DNA from: an uncultured Oscillospiraceae bacterium
GTDB lineage: Bacteria > Bacillota_A > Clostridia > Oscillospirales > Acutalibacteraceae
Direction: 5' to 3'
Length of the DNA stretch: 64,000 nt
NCBI GenBank assembly: GCA_910587995.1
Contig: CAJUNS010000003.1
Coordinates: 81,438 to 145,437, forward strand
This document shows positions 1 to 8,543 of the stretch, piece by piece. The position numbers were made by a program, and so were the translations under genes. How positions within the stretch are numbered: the stretch's first letter is position 1; every line of letters begins with the position of its first letter. The notes under the pieces are model-generated. The model saw only the letters and a list, made by a program, of their open reading frames with translations, ran no database searches and had not been told where the DNA came from.

Positions 1-1
1 T

Positions 2-1573
2 CTGCACATCGGCATCAACGGCTCCTCCAAAATGGTGAAGCTGCCGCCCCTGTGCCGCCTGCGCTACGGAGAGGACGAGGTCATTTTGGACTATGCCGCC
101 CTGTACGGCGCTTCCAGCGTGTGCGGAGAGTACGCCATGGAGTTCGCCCACACCCCGGACAACAGCGGGCCTCCCTCCCCGGAAAGCGTGGCCGCCGAGA
201 TGGAGCGCCTGGCGGAGAAATACCCCGGCGCGGAGATCGTTTCCGGCACCATGGACGAGTTTGCGGAGATTGTGCTGGCGCATAAGGACGAGCTGCCCGT
301 AATCACAGAGGAGCTGGGCGACACCTGGATTCACGGCGTGTCCACCGATCCCTATAAAACCGCCGCTTATTATGAGCTGCTCCGCATTCGGGACCAGTGG
401 GAGGCGGAGGACCCTGCCGCCGCCGGTTCCCCCGCCTGGCGGGAGCTGTGCCGGAACTTGCTGCTGGTGGTGGAGCACTCTTGGGGCCGGGACGTAAAGC
501 GCTGGCTTTCCGATTGGCGCAACTGGGAAAAAAAAGACTTCTACGCCGCCCGGGAGCGGGACCACATTACTCCCGAGGATGTGATGCCCGCCGGAGAGGA
601 GCTGCGGGAGTTTACCCTGCACCATGAGCCCACCTTTGTGGCCGGGCTGTGCAGCTATAAGCTTATGGAGTCCTCTTGGGAGGAGCAGCGGGAGTATGTG
701 GAAAACGCGGTGAAGGCTCTGCCTCAGCCCTGGCAGGATGAGGCCCGCCAGCGTCTGGCCGCACTGCGGCCCCAGGAGGCCCCCGCCTGCGCCGCGCCCA
801 GCAGCCAGCGGGAGTTTACCATCAACGGCTGGCATGTGGAGGTGCAGGAGGATGGCAGCCTGCGCCTGTTGGAGCGCCAGGGCCGCGCCTTTGCCAATGC
901 CTGGCTGGGCCGCTTGGTCTACGAGGTCTACAGCGCCAAAACCGTGTTTGACAACCTGGAGGCCTACAACCGGGAGCTGGAGCGCACCCAGGTCTGGGCC
1001 GAGGGCGACTTTGCCAAGCCTGGGCTGGACAAGGTGGCGGACCTGCAGGACGGGGCCTATTCCTACTCCGTAACCGGCGTGGAGCAGCAGGGAGACGGGC
1101 TGCGGGTCTACCTGCGGGCCAACGAGACCGCCGGAGAGCGCTTTGGGGCTCCCCGCGTGGTGGTTGTCTCCTACCTCTTTGAGGAAAAATTGGGCGTGGA
1201 GCTCTGCTGGTACCAGAAGGACGCCAGCCGCATTCCCGAGGGGCTGTTCTTCGGCTTTAACCTGGACTTCCAGGAGGGTCAGGCCATTACCCTTTGCAAG
1301 CTGGACCAGGACATTAACCCCTATCAGGTGCGGGAGGGCGGCAACCGGAAGCTGCACGCCTCTCCCCAGATTCGCTGGGAGGGCGGCCAGCTGAACAGCT
1401 GCCACGCGCCTCTGGCCTCTGTGGGCGGCCGGCATCTGTACGATGAGAATGAAACCTATGGCAGCGCCGCGGATGGTATGTATTATCTGCTGTGCAACAA
1501 CCGCTGGGGGACTAATTTCCCCCTGTGGTACGGCGAGAACGCCCGCTTCGCGTTCTGCCTGGAGCTGAACTGA
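2..1573 (+). CDS. DUF5054 domain protein (GH38-like fold), 5' truncated by window edge
   Basis: The frame is open from base 2 to the first in-window ATG at 32, so the gene continues past the left edge. The 523 visible residues include LHIGINGSSK at the start and the signature TPDNSGPPSPE, which I recognise as the DUF5054 family, proteins with a glycoside hydrolase 38-like N-terminal region. The C-terminal third (from about residue 260) reads as a beta-rich domain. No signal peptide can be judged. It lies 87 bases upstream of a GH123-like gene and a GH3 gene on the same strand, so a role in glycan breakdown is likely, but the substrate is unknown. Family assignment is fairly firm; enzymatic activity is inference. 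Confidence 0.7.
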   Translation: MHIGINGSSKMVKLPPLCRLRYGEDEVILDYAALYGASSVCGEYAMEFAHTPDNSGPPSPESVAAEMERLAEKYPGAEIVSGTMDEFAEIVLAHKDELPVITEELGDTWIHGVSTDPYKTAAYYELLRIRDQWEAEDPAAAGSPAWRELCRNLLLVVEHSWGRDVKRWLSDWRNWEKKDFYAARERDHITPEDVMPAGEELREFTLHHEPTFVAGLCSYKLMESSWEEQREYVENAVKALPQPWQDEARQRLAALRPQEAPACAAPSSQREFTINGWHVEVQEDGSLRLLERQGRAFANAWLGRLVYEVYSAKTVFDNLEAYNRELERTQVWAEGDFAKPGLDKVADLQDGAYSYSVTGVEQQGDGLRVYLRANETAGERFGAPRVVVVSYLFEEKLGVELCWYQKDASRIPEGLFFGFNLDFQEGQAITLCKLDQDINPYQVREGGNRKLHASPQIRWEGGQLNSCHAPLASVGGRHLYDENETYGSAADGMYYLLCNNRWGTNFPLWYGENARFAFCLELN

Positions 1574-1586
1574 CCGCATATTGATT

Positions 1587-1636
1587 GAAATGGGCGTTTT
1601 GGGCTGGGGAAGCGGTCCGCTCCAAGCGCCCATTTC
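1587..1636 (+). promoter_or_regulatory. intercistronic hairpin between DUF5054 and GH123-like genes
   Basis: GAAATGGGCG at 1587-1596 pairs perfectly with CGCCCATTTC at 1627-1636, and U-G and A-U pairs extend the stem by three. An inner AGCGG/CCGCT helix fills the loop. There is no following T-run, so it is unlikely to terminate strongly. A role in mRNA stability or in setting different expression within the operon is inferred. Confidence 0.6.
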
Positions 1637-1660
1637 CGCTACATAGAAAGAGTGAGCATC

Positions 1661-3295
1661 ATGAATTTTCAATACACCCTCGCATCGCCCTTATGCAAAG
1701 TTTTTCCCAATGGTCAAAATCTAAGCCCGCTGAAGGAACCCCACCTTACCGGACTGCGGGGAGAAACAGTTTCCTTCCAAATCGCTTACCTCTGGAACGA
1801 GTGGGGCCGGGAGTACGGCCAAGTGGAGGTAGTCCCGCCCTGCCAGGGCCAGGTGCGGGTGCGCACCGTGGAGCTGGTTCCCAGCCAGTACCCCTGCCAC
1901 CAGCGGCGGGACCCCTACTATTTGGCCGCCGAACCGGGGCTTTACCCTGACCTGCTCCGGGATTTGGGCCCGCAGGGCTTCCCGCTGATCACCGGCCAAT
2001 GGCGGTGCCTGTGGGTGGACGTGGCGCTGGACGGACCTGCCGGCGCTTTCCCGGTGGAGCTGCGGCTGCGGGCTCGGGAGGAGGAGCTGGCCCTGGTGAA
2101 GCTGACCTGCGAGGTTCTGGATATGGACCTGCCTCGGCTGCCCATCCCCCACACCGAGTGGTTCCACAGCGACTGCCTCGCCAACTATTATGGAGTGGAG
2201 GTCTTTTCGGAACGCTGGTGGGAGCTGGTGGAGGCCTTTGTGCGCACCGCCGCCCAGCGCCATTGCAACATGCTGCTGACGCCAGTATTCACCCCGCCTC
2301 TGGACACCGCCCCGGGCGGAGAGCGCCGGACGGTTCAGCTGGTGGACGTGGAGGATCAGGGCGGCACGTACCGCTTTGGCTTCGAAAAATTCCGCCGCTG
2401 GATCCGGCTGGCCCGGGACTGCGGCATGGAATATATTGAGATTTCCCATTTGTTCAGCCAATGGGGTGCCAAGGCCGCGCCCAAGATTATGGGGACCAAG
2501 GAGGGCCGGTATCAGCAGCTCTTTGGCTGGAACACCCAGGCCGCCGGCCCGGAGTACGGAGAATTCCTGCATCAATTTTTGACTGCCCTCAAGCCCGAGC
2601 TGGAAGCTCTGGACATTGCTGGGCGGACCTATTTCCACGTTTCCGATGAGCCCACTATGGAGCAGCTGGACTCCTACCGGCAGGCCTATGAGGCGGTGGC
2701 GGAAGACCTGAAGGGCTACCCCATGCTGGACGCCCTGTCGGACCACGCCTTTTTCCGGGAGGGGCTGGTGGAGCAGCCAGTATGCGCTTTGGACCACATC
2801 CAGCCATTTTTGCGGGACCGGCCCAAGAAATTGTGGGGCTACTACTGCACTGCCCAATGTGTGGATGTATCCAACCGCTTTATGGTTATGCCTGGGCAGC
2901 GCACCCGCGTTTTAGGGGCCCTACTGTACAAGCATCAGCTGGCCGGGTTCCTCCATTGGGGTTATAATTTTTATAATTCTCAGTTCTCCCGCTACCCCAT
3001 CGACCCCTACCGGGTTACCGACGCGGATGGAGCTTTCCCCTCGGGGGACTCTTTCCTGGTCTATCCCGGCCCAGAGGGCCAGCCGGAAGAGTCCCTGCGC
3101 CTGATGCACATGGACCAGGCCATGAGCGATTACTGTGCCTTAACCGCCCTGGAAAAGCTGGCGGGCCGGGAGAAGGTCATGGAATATCTTGCGCTGGAGC
3201 TGGAATTTGACCGCTACCCCCGGGAAGGAGCCGGGCTGCTGGAGCTGCGGGAGCGGATTAACGACGCCATTCGCGGCTGTTTGGCGGCAAAATAA
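1661..3295 (+). CDS. GH123-like glycoside hydrolase with DUF4091 domain
   Basis: A 544-residue protein of the DUF4091 type. FHVSDEP contains the Asp-Glu pair (residues 329-330) in the position used by GH123 beta-N-acetylgalactosaminidases, which act by substrate-assisted catalysis. The C-terminal part (about 440-540) with GFLHWGYNFY is the usual DUF4091 end. No signal peptide is evident, so it probably acts in the cytoplasm. I chose ATG 1661 because the GAAAG element lies about 10 bases upstream; an in-frame GTG at 1652 sits on top of it. A GH3 gene follows after 17 bases with its own strong ribosome site, so the two are surely co-transcribed. Exact substrate is not known; family confidence is high. 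Confidence 0.8.
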   Translation: MNFQYTLASPLCKVFPNGQNLSPLKEPHLTGLRGETVSFQIAYLWNEWGREYGQVEVVPPCQGQVRVRTVELVPSQYPCHQRRDPYYLAAEPGLYPDLLRDLGPQGFPLITGQWRCLWVDVALDGPAGAFPVELRLRAREEELALVKLTCEVLDMDLPRLPIPHTEWFHSDCLANYYGVEVFSERWWELVEAFVRTAAQRHCNMLLTPVFTPPLDTAPGGERRTVQLVDVEDQGGTYRFGFEKFRRWIRLARDCGMEYIEISHLFSQWGAKAAPKIMGTKEGRYQQLFGWNTQAAGPEYGEFLHQFLTALKPELEALDIAGRTYFHVSDEPTMEQLDSYRQAYEAVAEDLKGYPMLDALSDHAFFREGLVEQPVCALDHIQPFLRDRPKKLWGYYCTAQCVDVSNRFMVMPGQRTRVLGALLYKHQLAGFLHWGYNFYNSQFSRYPIDPYRVTDADGAFPSGDSFLVYPGPEGQPEESLRLMHMDQAMSDYCALTALEKLAGREKVMEYLALELEFDRYPREGAGLLELRERINDAIRGCLAAK

Positions 3296-3312
3296 ACCAT
3301 CAGGAGGCTTTT

Positions 3313-5562
3313 ATGCTGTTTGAAGATAAGACCCAACCGCCCCGCAAGCGGGCGGAGGACCTGCTGGCCCGGCTGACCCTGCGGGAGAAGGTGGGCCAGG
3401 TGAACCAGCGGCTCTTCGGCTTTGCCATTTACAGCCGCAAGAGAGAGGACTTAGAGCTGGTCCAGGAATTTCGGGACGAGGTGGAGCGCTATGGCGGCCT
3501 TGGCCTGCTTTATGGCCTGTACCGGGCGGACCCCTGGTCTCAAAAAGACTTCGAAAACGGCCTGCACGGCCTGTGGATGAAGCGGGCCTATAACCAGGTT
3601 CAGCGCTATGTGGTGGAGCATTCCCGGTTCGGCATCCCCGCCCTGATGAGCAGCGAATGCCCCCACGGCCACCAGGCCCTGGACGGCTACCTGCTCCCCG
3701 TAAACCTGGCCATGGGCGCCGCCTGCTCCCCGGAGCTGACCCGGGACGCTTTCCGGGTCTGCGGCCAGCAGCTTAAGGAGCTGGGGGTGGACTATGCCCT
3801 GATCTCCATGCTGGACGTGCTCCGGGACCCCCGCTGGGGCCGCTGTGAGGAGTGCTACTCCGAGGACCCCTATCTGGCTGCCGCCCTGGCCAAAAGCGCC
3901 GTTGCCGGCTGCCAGGAGGCCGGCGTGCCCGTGGTCGCCAAGCATTTCTGCGCCCAAGGCGAGGGCACCGGCGGAGTCAACGCCAGCGCGGCCCGCATTG
4001 GGGAGCGGGAGCTGCGGGAAATTCACCTGCCCCCCATGAAGGCCGCGGCGGAAGCGGGCGTACAGGGCGTAATGGCCGCGTACAATGAGATTGACGGAAT
4101 CTACTGCCACGCCAACCCCTGGCTGCTTCAGCATGTGCTGCGGGACGAGATGGGCTTTTCCGGCGTGGTCATGGCCGATGGCACCGCCATTGACCGGCTG
4201 GACGGGCTGACCGGGGACCCGGCGGCTTCCGGGGCCTTGGCCCTGCGCTCCGGTGTGGATGTGAGCCTCTGGGACCGGGGCTTCTCCCACCTGGAAGAGG
4301 CGGTGAACCGGGGGCTGGTCTCGGAAGAACGCCTGGATCAGGCGGTGCTGCGGGTGCTGGAACTGAAATTTGCCCAGGGCCTGTTTGAGCATCCCTATTT
4401 GGAGGAGGAGCCGCCCCGGCTTTACTCCTGCCAGGACTTCCCCCAAAGCTTGGAGCTGGCCCGCCAGAGTCCGGTGCTGTTGAAAAACCAAGGGGCGCTG
4501 CCCTTGGGCAAGGGTCAAAAGCTGGCCCTCATCGGCCCGGCGGGAGACGATGTTTACAGCATGCTGGGCGACTACACCCCGCCCCAGCGGGAAGGGGCCT
4601 GCGTCACCCTGCGGGAGGGCCTGCGCCAAGTGCTGGGCCAGGACCTGCCCTTTGCCCAGGGCTGCTCCTTCTGCGGCGCGGACGGAAGCGGCCTCGCCCA
4701 AGCGGAGGCGCTGGCCCGGGAGAGCGACTTGGTCATTCTGGCCCTGGGCGGCTCGTCCAGCCGCTTTTCCGGGGCCCGGTTTGACATTAACGGCGCGGCG
4801 GTGATGGACGGTCCCGTGGAGATGGACTGCGGCGAGGGTGTGGACGTCTCTTCCCTGCGCCTGCCCGGCCAGCAGGAAGCCTTGGCACGGGCGGTATTTG
4901 CGGCGGGCAAGCCGGTGGTCACCGTGGTGGTGGCCGGCAGGCCCTATGCCCTGCCGGAGATCGTGGAGCAGTCCCAGGCGGTGCTGTACGCCTTTTACCC
5001 AGGCCCCATGGGCGGCCAAGCTCTGGCCGAGCTGCTGGCGGGCCGCCGCTCCCCCTCGGGCCGCCTGCCCGCCTCCCTGCCCCGGAGCGCGGGCCAGCTG
5101 CCCTGCTACTACAACCCCAAGGCCTCCTACTCCCCCACCCATTACTGCGACCTGCCGGACGGAGCCCTTTTCCCCTTTGGGTATGGGCTTTCCTACACCA
5201 GCTTCGCGGTGGAGGATGTATCCTTCCCCCAGCCTGTTTCCCGGCAGGCTTTGGAGGCGGGCCAGCGGGTCCAGGTACGCTTCACCCTAAAAAACACCGG
5301 CGGCATGGACGCCTATGCCGTGCCTCAGCTTTACCTGCACGATGCGCAGGCCAGCACGGTGCGCCGGAGGCGGGAGCTGAAGGCCTTTCAAAAGATCTTC
5401 CTCCGGGCGGGGGAGGCGCGGGCCTGCGCCTTGTCCCTGGGCTGGGAGGAATTGGCCCTGTACGATGAAGCCATGCATTTCACCGTGGAGCCCGGCGGAT
5501 TCCAGCTGTTCCTCTCCGAGGGCGGCAAAGACTGGGCGGAAGGCCTACTGGAAGTGCTGTAA
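3313..5562 (+). CDS. glycoside hydrolase family 3 beta-glycosidase
   Basis: A 749-residue GH3 enzyme: TIM barrel first (RDPRWGRCEECYSEDPYLA; VVAKHF with Lys210-His211 for substrate binding), then the alpha/beta sandwich, then a fibronectin III-like C-terminal domain from about residue 640 (FTLKNTGG). The nucleophile region reads GVVMADG, making Asp289 the likely nucleophile; most family members have SDW here. No signal peptide is seen, so it probably cleaves imported oligosaccharides from the non-reducing end. AGGAGG stands five bases before the ATG. It is the last gene of the DUF5054/GH123-like/GH3 run, followed by a terminator. Beta-glucosidase and beta-xylosidase are both possible. Confidence 0.92.
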   Translation: MLFEDKTQPPRKRAEDLLARLTLREKVGQVNQRLFGFAIYSRKREDLELVQEFRDEVERYGGLGLLYGLYRADPWSQKDFENGLHGLWMKRAYNQVQRYVVEHSRFGIPALMSSECPHGHQALDGYLLPVNLAMGAACSPELTRDAFRVCGQQLKELGVDYALISMLDVLRDPRWGRCEECYSEDPYLAAALAKSAVAGCQEAGVPVVAKHFCAQGEGTGGVNASAARIGERELREIHLPPMKAAAEAGVQGVMAAYNEIDGIYCHANPWLLQHVLRDEMGFSGVVMADGTAIDRLDGLTGDPAASGALALRSGVDVSLWDRGFSHLEEAVNRGLVSEERLDQAVLRVLELKFAQGLFEHPYLEEEPPRLYSCQDFPQSLELARQSPVLLKNQGALPLGKGQKLALIGPAGDDVYSMLGDYTPPQREGACVTLREGLRQVLGQDLPFAQGCSFCGADGSGLAQAEALARESDLVILALGGSSSRFSGARFDINGAAVMDGPVEMDCGEGVDVSSLRLPGQQEALARAVFAAGKPVVTVVVAGRPYALPEIVEQSQAVLYAFYPGPMGGQALAELLAGRRSPSGRLPASLPRSAGQLPCYYNPKASYSPTHYCDLPDGALFPFGYGLSYTSFAVEDVSFPQPVSRQALEAGQRVQVRFTLKNTGGMDAYAVPQLYLHDAQASTVRRRRELKAFQKIFLRAGEARACALSLGWEELALYDEAMHFTVEPGGFQLFLSEGGKDWAEGLLEVL

Positions 5563-5571
5563 CCGAAACGC

Positions 5572-5607
5572 AAAAAAGCCGGAAGAGAGAGCCTCTTCCG
5601 GCTTTTT
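5572..5607. terminator. bidirectional intrinsic terminator after GH3
   Basis: AAAGCCGGAAGAG pairs with CTCTTCCGGCTTT around a five-base loop, with A-rich and T-rich flanks on both sides. It can end the GH3 transcript on the plus strand and the dockerin-protein transcript on the minus strand. Confidence 0.9.
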
Positions 5608-5641
5608 CCGTGATGGGGGCGGCTCCCAGCCGCACGGGTTC

Positions 5642-7045
5642 TCAGGGCGCCGCCCCCTCCAGCCGCTGGGAAAACAGCACCAAGTCTTTAAGAGTCAGAA
5701 TTTCGTCCCCATCCAGGTCCAGGGCCAAGGCTTGAGGGCCCTCCCGCTGGTTCCGCAGCAGCAGCTCCAGGCCCGCGTCCATGTCCCGCTGGTCCACCCG
5801 TCCGTCTCCGTTCCCATCGCCGGGGACGACCAGGGTGTACTTCCGGGCGGTCATGCCAGTGCCAGCCAGGCCCTCTGTGACCACCGCGCCCTGCATGTTG
5901 TAAAAGGTCACGGGGTCCGGCCAAAACAGCTGCCGGAGGGTCTCCAGCGTGGTGCCCGGAGGCACGTACAGCCAGGAGCCTTGAACCTCCACCGGCGGCG
6001 TTGGCCAGGGGCTGGACTCCGGCGAAGGGCTGGGAGAGGGCGTTGGGCTAGGGGAAGGAGACGGGGTAGGGACCGGAGTGGGCGAGGGTTCCTCCTCCGG
6101 GGTGGGGGCTGGCGAGGGCTCCTGGTCCGGCGTGGGAGCAGGCGTGGGGTCTGGCTGAAAATCGTGAGCCACCAAACGGAAGCCCCCGCTGGTTTTCACC
6201 AGGGCAAAGTCCTGAGACACTGCCGCCACTTCGCCCCCGGCCTCATAGGAGCCAGCCGGGAGACCATCCCAGCCATAGGCGGTTACCCGGCTCCCGCCAA
6301 AGGCCAGCAAAGCGCTGCCGCCCCAGTAGCGCAGGGCCGGGTCCGCCGCCATAACCAGCTCGGCTCCGGTTTCGGTTAGACGGAAAATGGTTCCCTCCAC
6401 CGAAAGATAGGCGCCGCCCCCTAAAAAGAGGCGGGGTTCCTCCCCGGAAAGGGCTTCCGCCTCTCCGCCGGACAGCCGGTACAGCAGGCCCTCCCCCCAG
6501 GCAAAGGCCTGACCGTCTGGGGCAGTGTAAAGCCGGCCCCTAACCGGCAGGGACAGCGCCTCGCCGCCATCCGGCGGAAACGCGGCCACTCCCTCCTGGT
6601 CCTCCACATACAGCCAGCCCTCCCCGCAGGCATAGGAGGCGGGCAGACTGGTGAAAAACAGGGCGGCGTTCCCCTCCGCCTCCCCCAGGTCCAGTTCTGG
6701 GTCCAGGGCCAACAGCGTCCCAAAGCCGTCATAGGCATAAAAGAGGCAGAGCTTTCCATTCTCCCCATAAACCAGGCTGGGGGGCGAGGCCAGAGCCGCG
6801 CTGGCAGGGGCTTCCTGATCGGGACCGCTGAAATGGCAGGCCCAGGCGGAGCCGCCATCCCCGCAAAGGAAATAGGCCCCGCCCTCTGTGCTGGGAAAAA
6901 GCCAAGAGGCCTCAAGCCCTGTGGGAAGCTCCGCCGCGGCCCGGGCGCCGCTGCCCACTGTGGAAAGCGACAGCCAAAGGGCCAGCAGCCCGGTGAAAAG
7001 CACAGGCAGCCAAACCGGAGAGAAGCGGACGCGGGGACGCCTCAC
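5642..7045 (-). CDS. secreted protein with C-terminal dockerin type I domain
   Basis: 467 residues from GTG 7045, which has AAAGGAGG nine bases upstream. The order is an N-terminal signal or anchor helix (about 10-37), a repetitive beta-rich region, a Pro/Ser/Thr/Glu linker (about 300-345), a short domain ending in TGMTARKYTLVV, and a dockerin pair: GDGNGDGRVDQRD and DLDGDEILTLKD, each a Ca-binding EF-like loop. Dockerins bind cohesins on scaffoldins in cellulosome-like assemblies; no cohesin gene is in this window. The N-terminal region resembles a propeller-like or periplasmic-sensor beta repeat, but I do not recognise a catalytic domain. It may be an attached structural module rather than an enzyme. 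Confidence 0.75.
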   Translation of the reverse strand: MRRPRVRFSPVWLPVLFTGLLALWLSLSTVGSGARAAAELPTGLEASWLFPSTEGGAYFLCGDGGSAWACHFSGPDQEAPASAALASPPSLVYGENGKLCLFYAYDGFGTLLALDPELDLGEAEGNAALFFTSLPASYACGEGWLYVEDQEGVAAFPPDGGEALSLPVRGRLYTAPDGQAFAWGEGLLYRLSGGEAEALSGEEPRLFLGGGAYLSVEGTIFRLTETGAELVMAADPALRYWGGSALLAFGGSRVTAYGWDGLPAGSYEAGGEVAAVSQDFALVKTSGGFRLVAHDFQPDPTPAPTPDQEPSPAPTPEEEPSPTPVPTPSPSPSPTPSPSPSPESSPWPTPPVEVQGSWLYVPPGTTLETLRQLFWPDPVTFYNMQGAVVTEGLAGTGMTARKYTLVVPGDGNGDGRVDQRDMDAGLELLLRNQREGPQALALDLDGDEILTLKDLVLFSQRLEGAAP

Positions 7046-7101
7046 CAGGAATCGCCTCCTTTTTAATAAAAAATATCAAATCTTTTGCATATCCTATTCA
7101 A

Positions 7102-7130
7102 AGAATACCATATATGGAAAAGAAAATCAA
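7102..7130 (-). promoter_or_regulatory. predicted promoter of the dockerin protein gene
   Basis: On the minus strand: TTGATT, 17-base spacer ending in TGG (extended -10), then TATTCT. The palindrome CCATATATGG lies in the spacer and could be an operator. Confidence 0.5.
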
Positions 7131-7285
7131 ATCTTTTTTTCATTTTTGGAGATCGGGCGCTCCCCTGCCCTGAGCTGCCAAACCGGAAGAGAACCAGCGC
7201 CGCAAAGGGCTCCTTCTTCCCTCCCGCGGGAACCTTTGTGGAATCACACAAAACCCTGGAAGGAGGTGATGGACTTTGATTTCAT

Positions 7286-7314
7286 TTGACATCTTATGGG
7301 CCCCGTGCTAGAAT
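7286..7314 (+). promoter_or_regulatory. sigma-A promoter of the LacI-family gene
   Basis: TTGACA at 7286-7291 and TAGAAT at 7309-7314 are separated by exactly 17 bases. Transcription would start near 7321, giving a leader of about 155 bases. Confidence 0.85.
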
Positions 7315-7476
7315 GGATAGGACAGACAGAGGCAACGCCGCGCGGGGCTGGGTTTTGGGCTTTGCGCATGGGCTTTTTGGCGCTTTTGCGCCCTTTTGTG
7401 TCCAAACGGGGGCTTGGCGGGCATGGTCCATAAGGTACTGCCTGAATTACACTTGGAAGAAGTGCGGTGTTGAACT

Positions 7477-8490
7477 ATGGCAACCATCTATGACATTGCG
7501 GATAAAACCGGGTTTTCCGCCTCAACCGTGGCCCGGGCCTTAAGCGGAAGCGGGTATTGCAGCGCGGGCGCGAAAGCGGCCATTCTGGAGGCCGCGGCGG
7601 AGCTGGGCTATGTGCCCCATCAGGCGGCAAAAACCCTTAAGAACAATATTACTCAAAAAATCATGATGTGCATTCCGGATATTATGAACCCCTACTACTT
7701 CGAGATGATCCACGGGGCGGCCATCACCTTGGAGCAGTACGGTTACAGCATTTTGCTGGGCTACACCATGCACAGCCCCCAAAAGGAGCTGGAGGTTTTG
7801 GACTCTCTAAAGGGCCGGTATGTGGACGGGCTGATTTTCGGCTCCTTTGACTACAGCCCCCAGCTGATTGGGGCCATTCAGGACATGGGCCTGCCCACGG
7901 TGATCACCAGCTACTACCAGAGCCCCGGCAGCTTTCAGGACTATGACTGCGTGTACGTTGACCAGCCCCGGGCCGCTTGGACCGCCACCCGGTACTGCAT
8001 TGAAAAAGGGCACCGGCGGATCGCCTTTTTGGGCGGAAACGCCAAAGAGCAGAACACCCGGGAGCGCTATGAAGGCTACCGCCGGGCTTTGGAAGAAAGC
8101 CTGCTCCCGGCCGCCAAGCCCCTGGCTGTTCACGCGGACTTTACCCGGGAAGGGGCCTATGGGGCCTTTACCGAGTTTTTGCGGCGGGGCGAGCCCTGCA
8201 CCGCCGTGGTGGCCTGCAACGACCTGATGGGCGTGGGCTGCATGAAGGCCTGCGCTGACTTTGGCCTGCGGGTGCCGGAGGATATTTCCATTGTGGCTTT
8301 GGACAACACGGAGTACTGCCTGTGCACCAACCCGGCCATGACCTCCGTGGACATGCTGCAAGGGCAGGTGGGGAAGGAATCCGCCGCTTTTGTTATGGAC
8401 CGGATTTTAAACAAGCGGAGCTTTCAAAAAAACATGGCCTTTACGCCGGTTCTGGTGGAGCGGGAATCTGTCTGCGCCCGAACGCCTTAG
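7477..8490 (+). CDS. LacI/GalR-family transcriptional regulator
   Basis: 337 residues. The N-terminal helix-turn-helix is typical (ATIYDIADKTGFSASTVARAL, about residues 2-22, then the hinge region to 60), followed by a periplasmic-binding-protein-like effector domain (IPDIMNPYY, GRYVDGLIFG, RIAFLGG, FGLRVPEDISIVALDN). Such proteins bind palindromic operators and release them when a sugar binds. It lies between the GH3 operon and the GH13 gene, both of which are plausible targets. I could not pick out a convincing shared operator by eye. It has its own strong promoter and a terminator shared with the converging GH13 gene. Confidence 0.93.
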   Translation: MATIYDIADKTGFSASTVARALSGSGYCSAGAKAAILEAAAELGYVPHQAAKTLKNNITQKIMMCIPDIMNPYYFEMIHGAAITLEQYGYSILLGYTMHSPQKELEVLDSLKGRYVDGLIFGSFDYSPQLIGAIQDMGLPTVITSYYQSPGSFQDYDCVYVDQPRAAWTATRYCIEKGHRRIAFLGGNAKEQNTRERYEGYRRALEESLLPAAKPLAVHADFTREGAYGAFTEFLRRGEPCTAVVACNDLMGVGCMKACADFGLRVPEDISIVALDNTEYCLCTNPAMTSVDMLQGQVGKESAAFVMDRILNKRSFQKNMAFTPVLVERESVCARTP

Positions 8491-8503
8491 CCCGGCCTAT
8501 GGA

Positions 8504-8534
8504 AAAGGACCGGTCCCTGGGGGGCCGGTCCTTT
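8504..8534. terminator. terminator between converging LacI and GH13 genes
   Basis: AAAGGACCGG at 8504-8513 pairs with CCGGTCCTTT at 8525-8534. It ends in TTT on both strands and serves both converging genes. Confidence 0.75.
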
Positions 8535-8543
8535 GGCTTTGCT

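Larger units (their letters stand above)
7046..7476. other. 431-bp divergent intergenic region
   Basis: It contains the promoter of the minus-strand dockerin gene, a clear plus-strand promoter for the LacI gene, and a roughly 155-base LacI leader. That leader has a short GGCGC-TTTT-GCGCC hairpin at 7379-7392 followed by CTTTTG. The AT-rich part near 7070-7140 holds repeats of ATCAAATCTTTT and the palindrome CCATATATGG. No credible small gene was found. Confidence 0.6.

Noticed and set aside
3451..5142. Long antisense frame opposite the GH3 gene
   Set aside because: GC-rich coding DNA gives long antisense frames; no start signal or family pattern.
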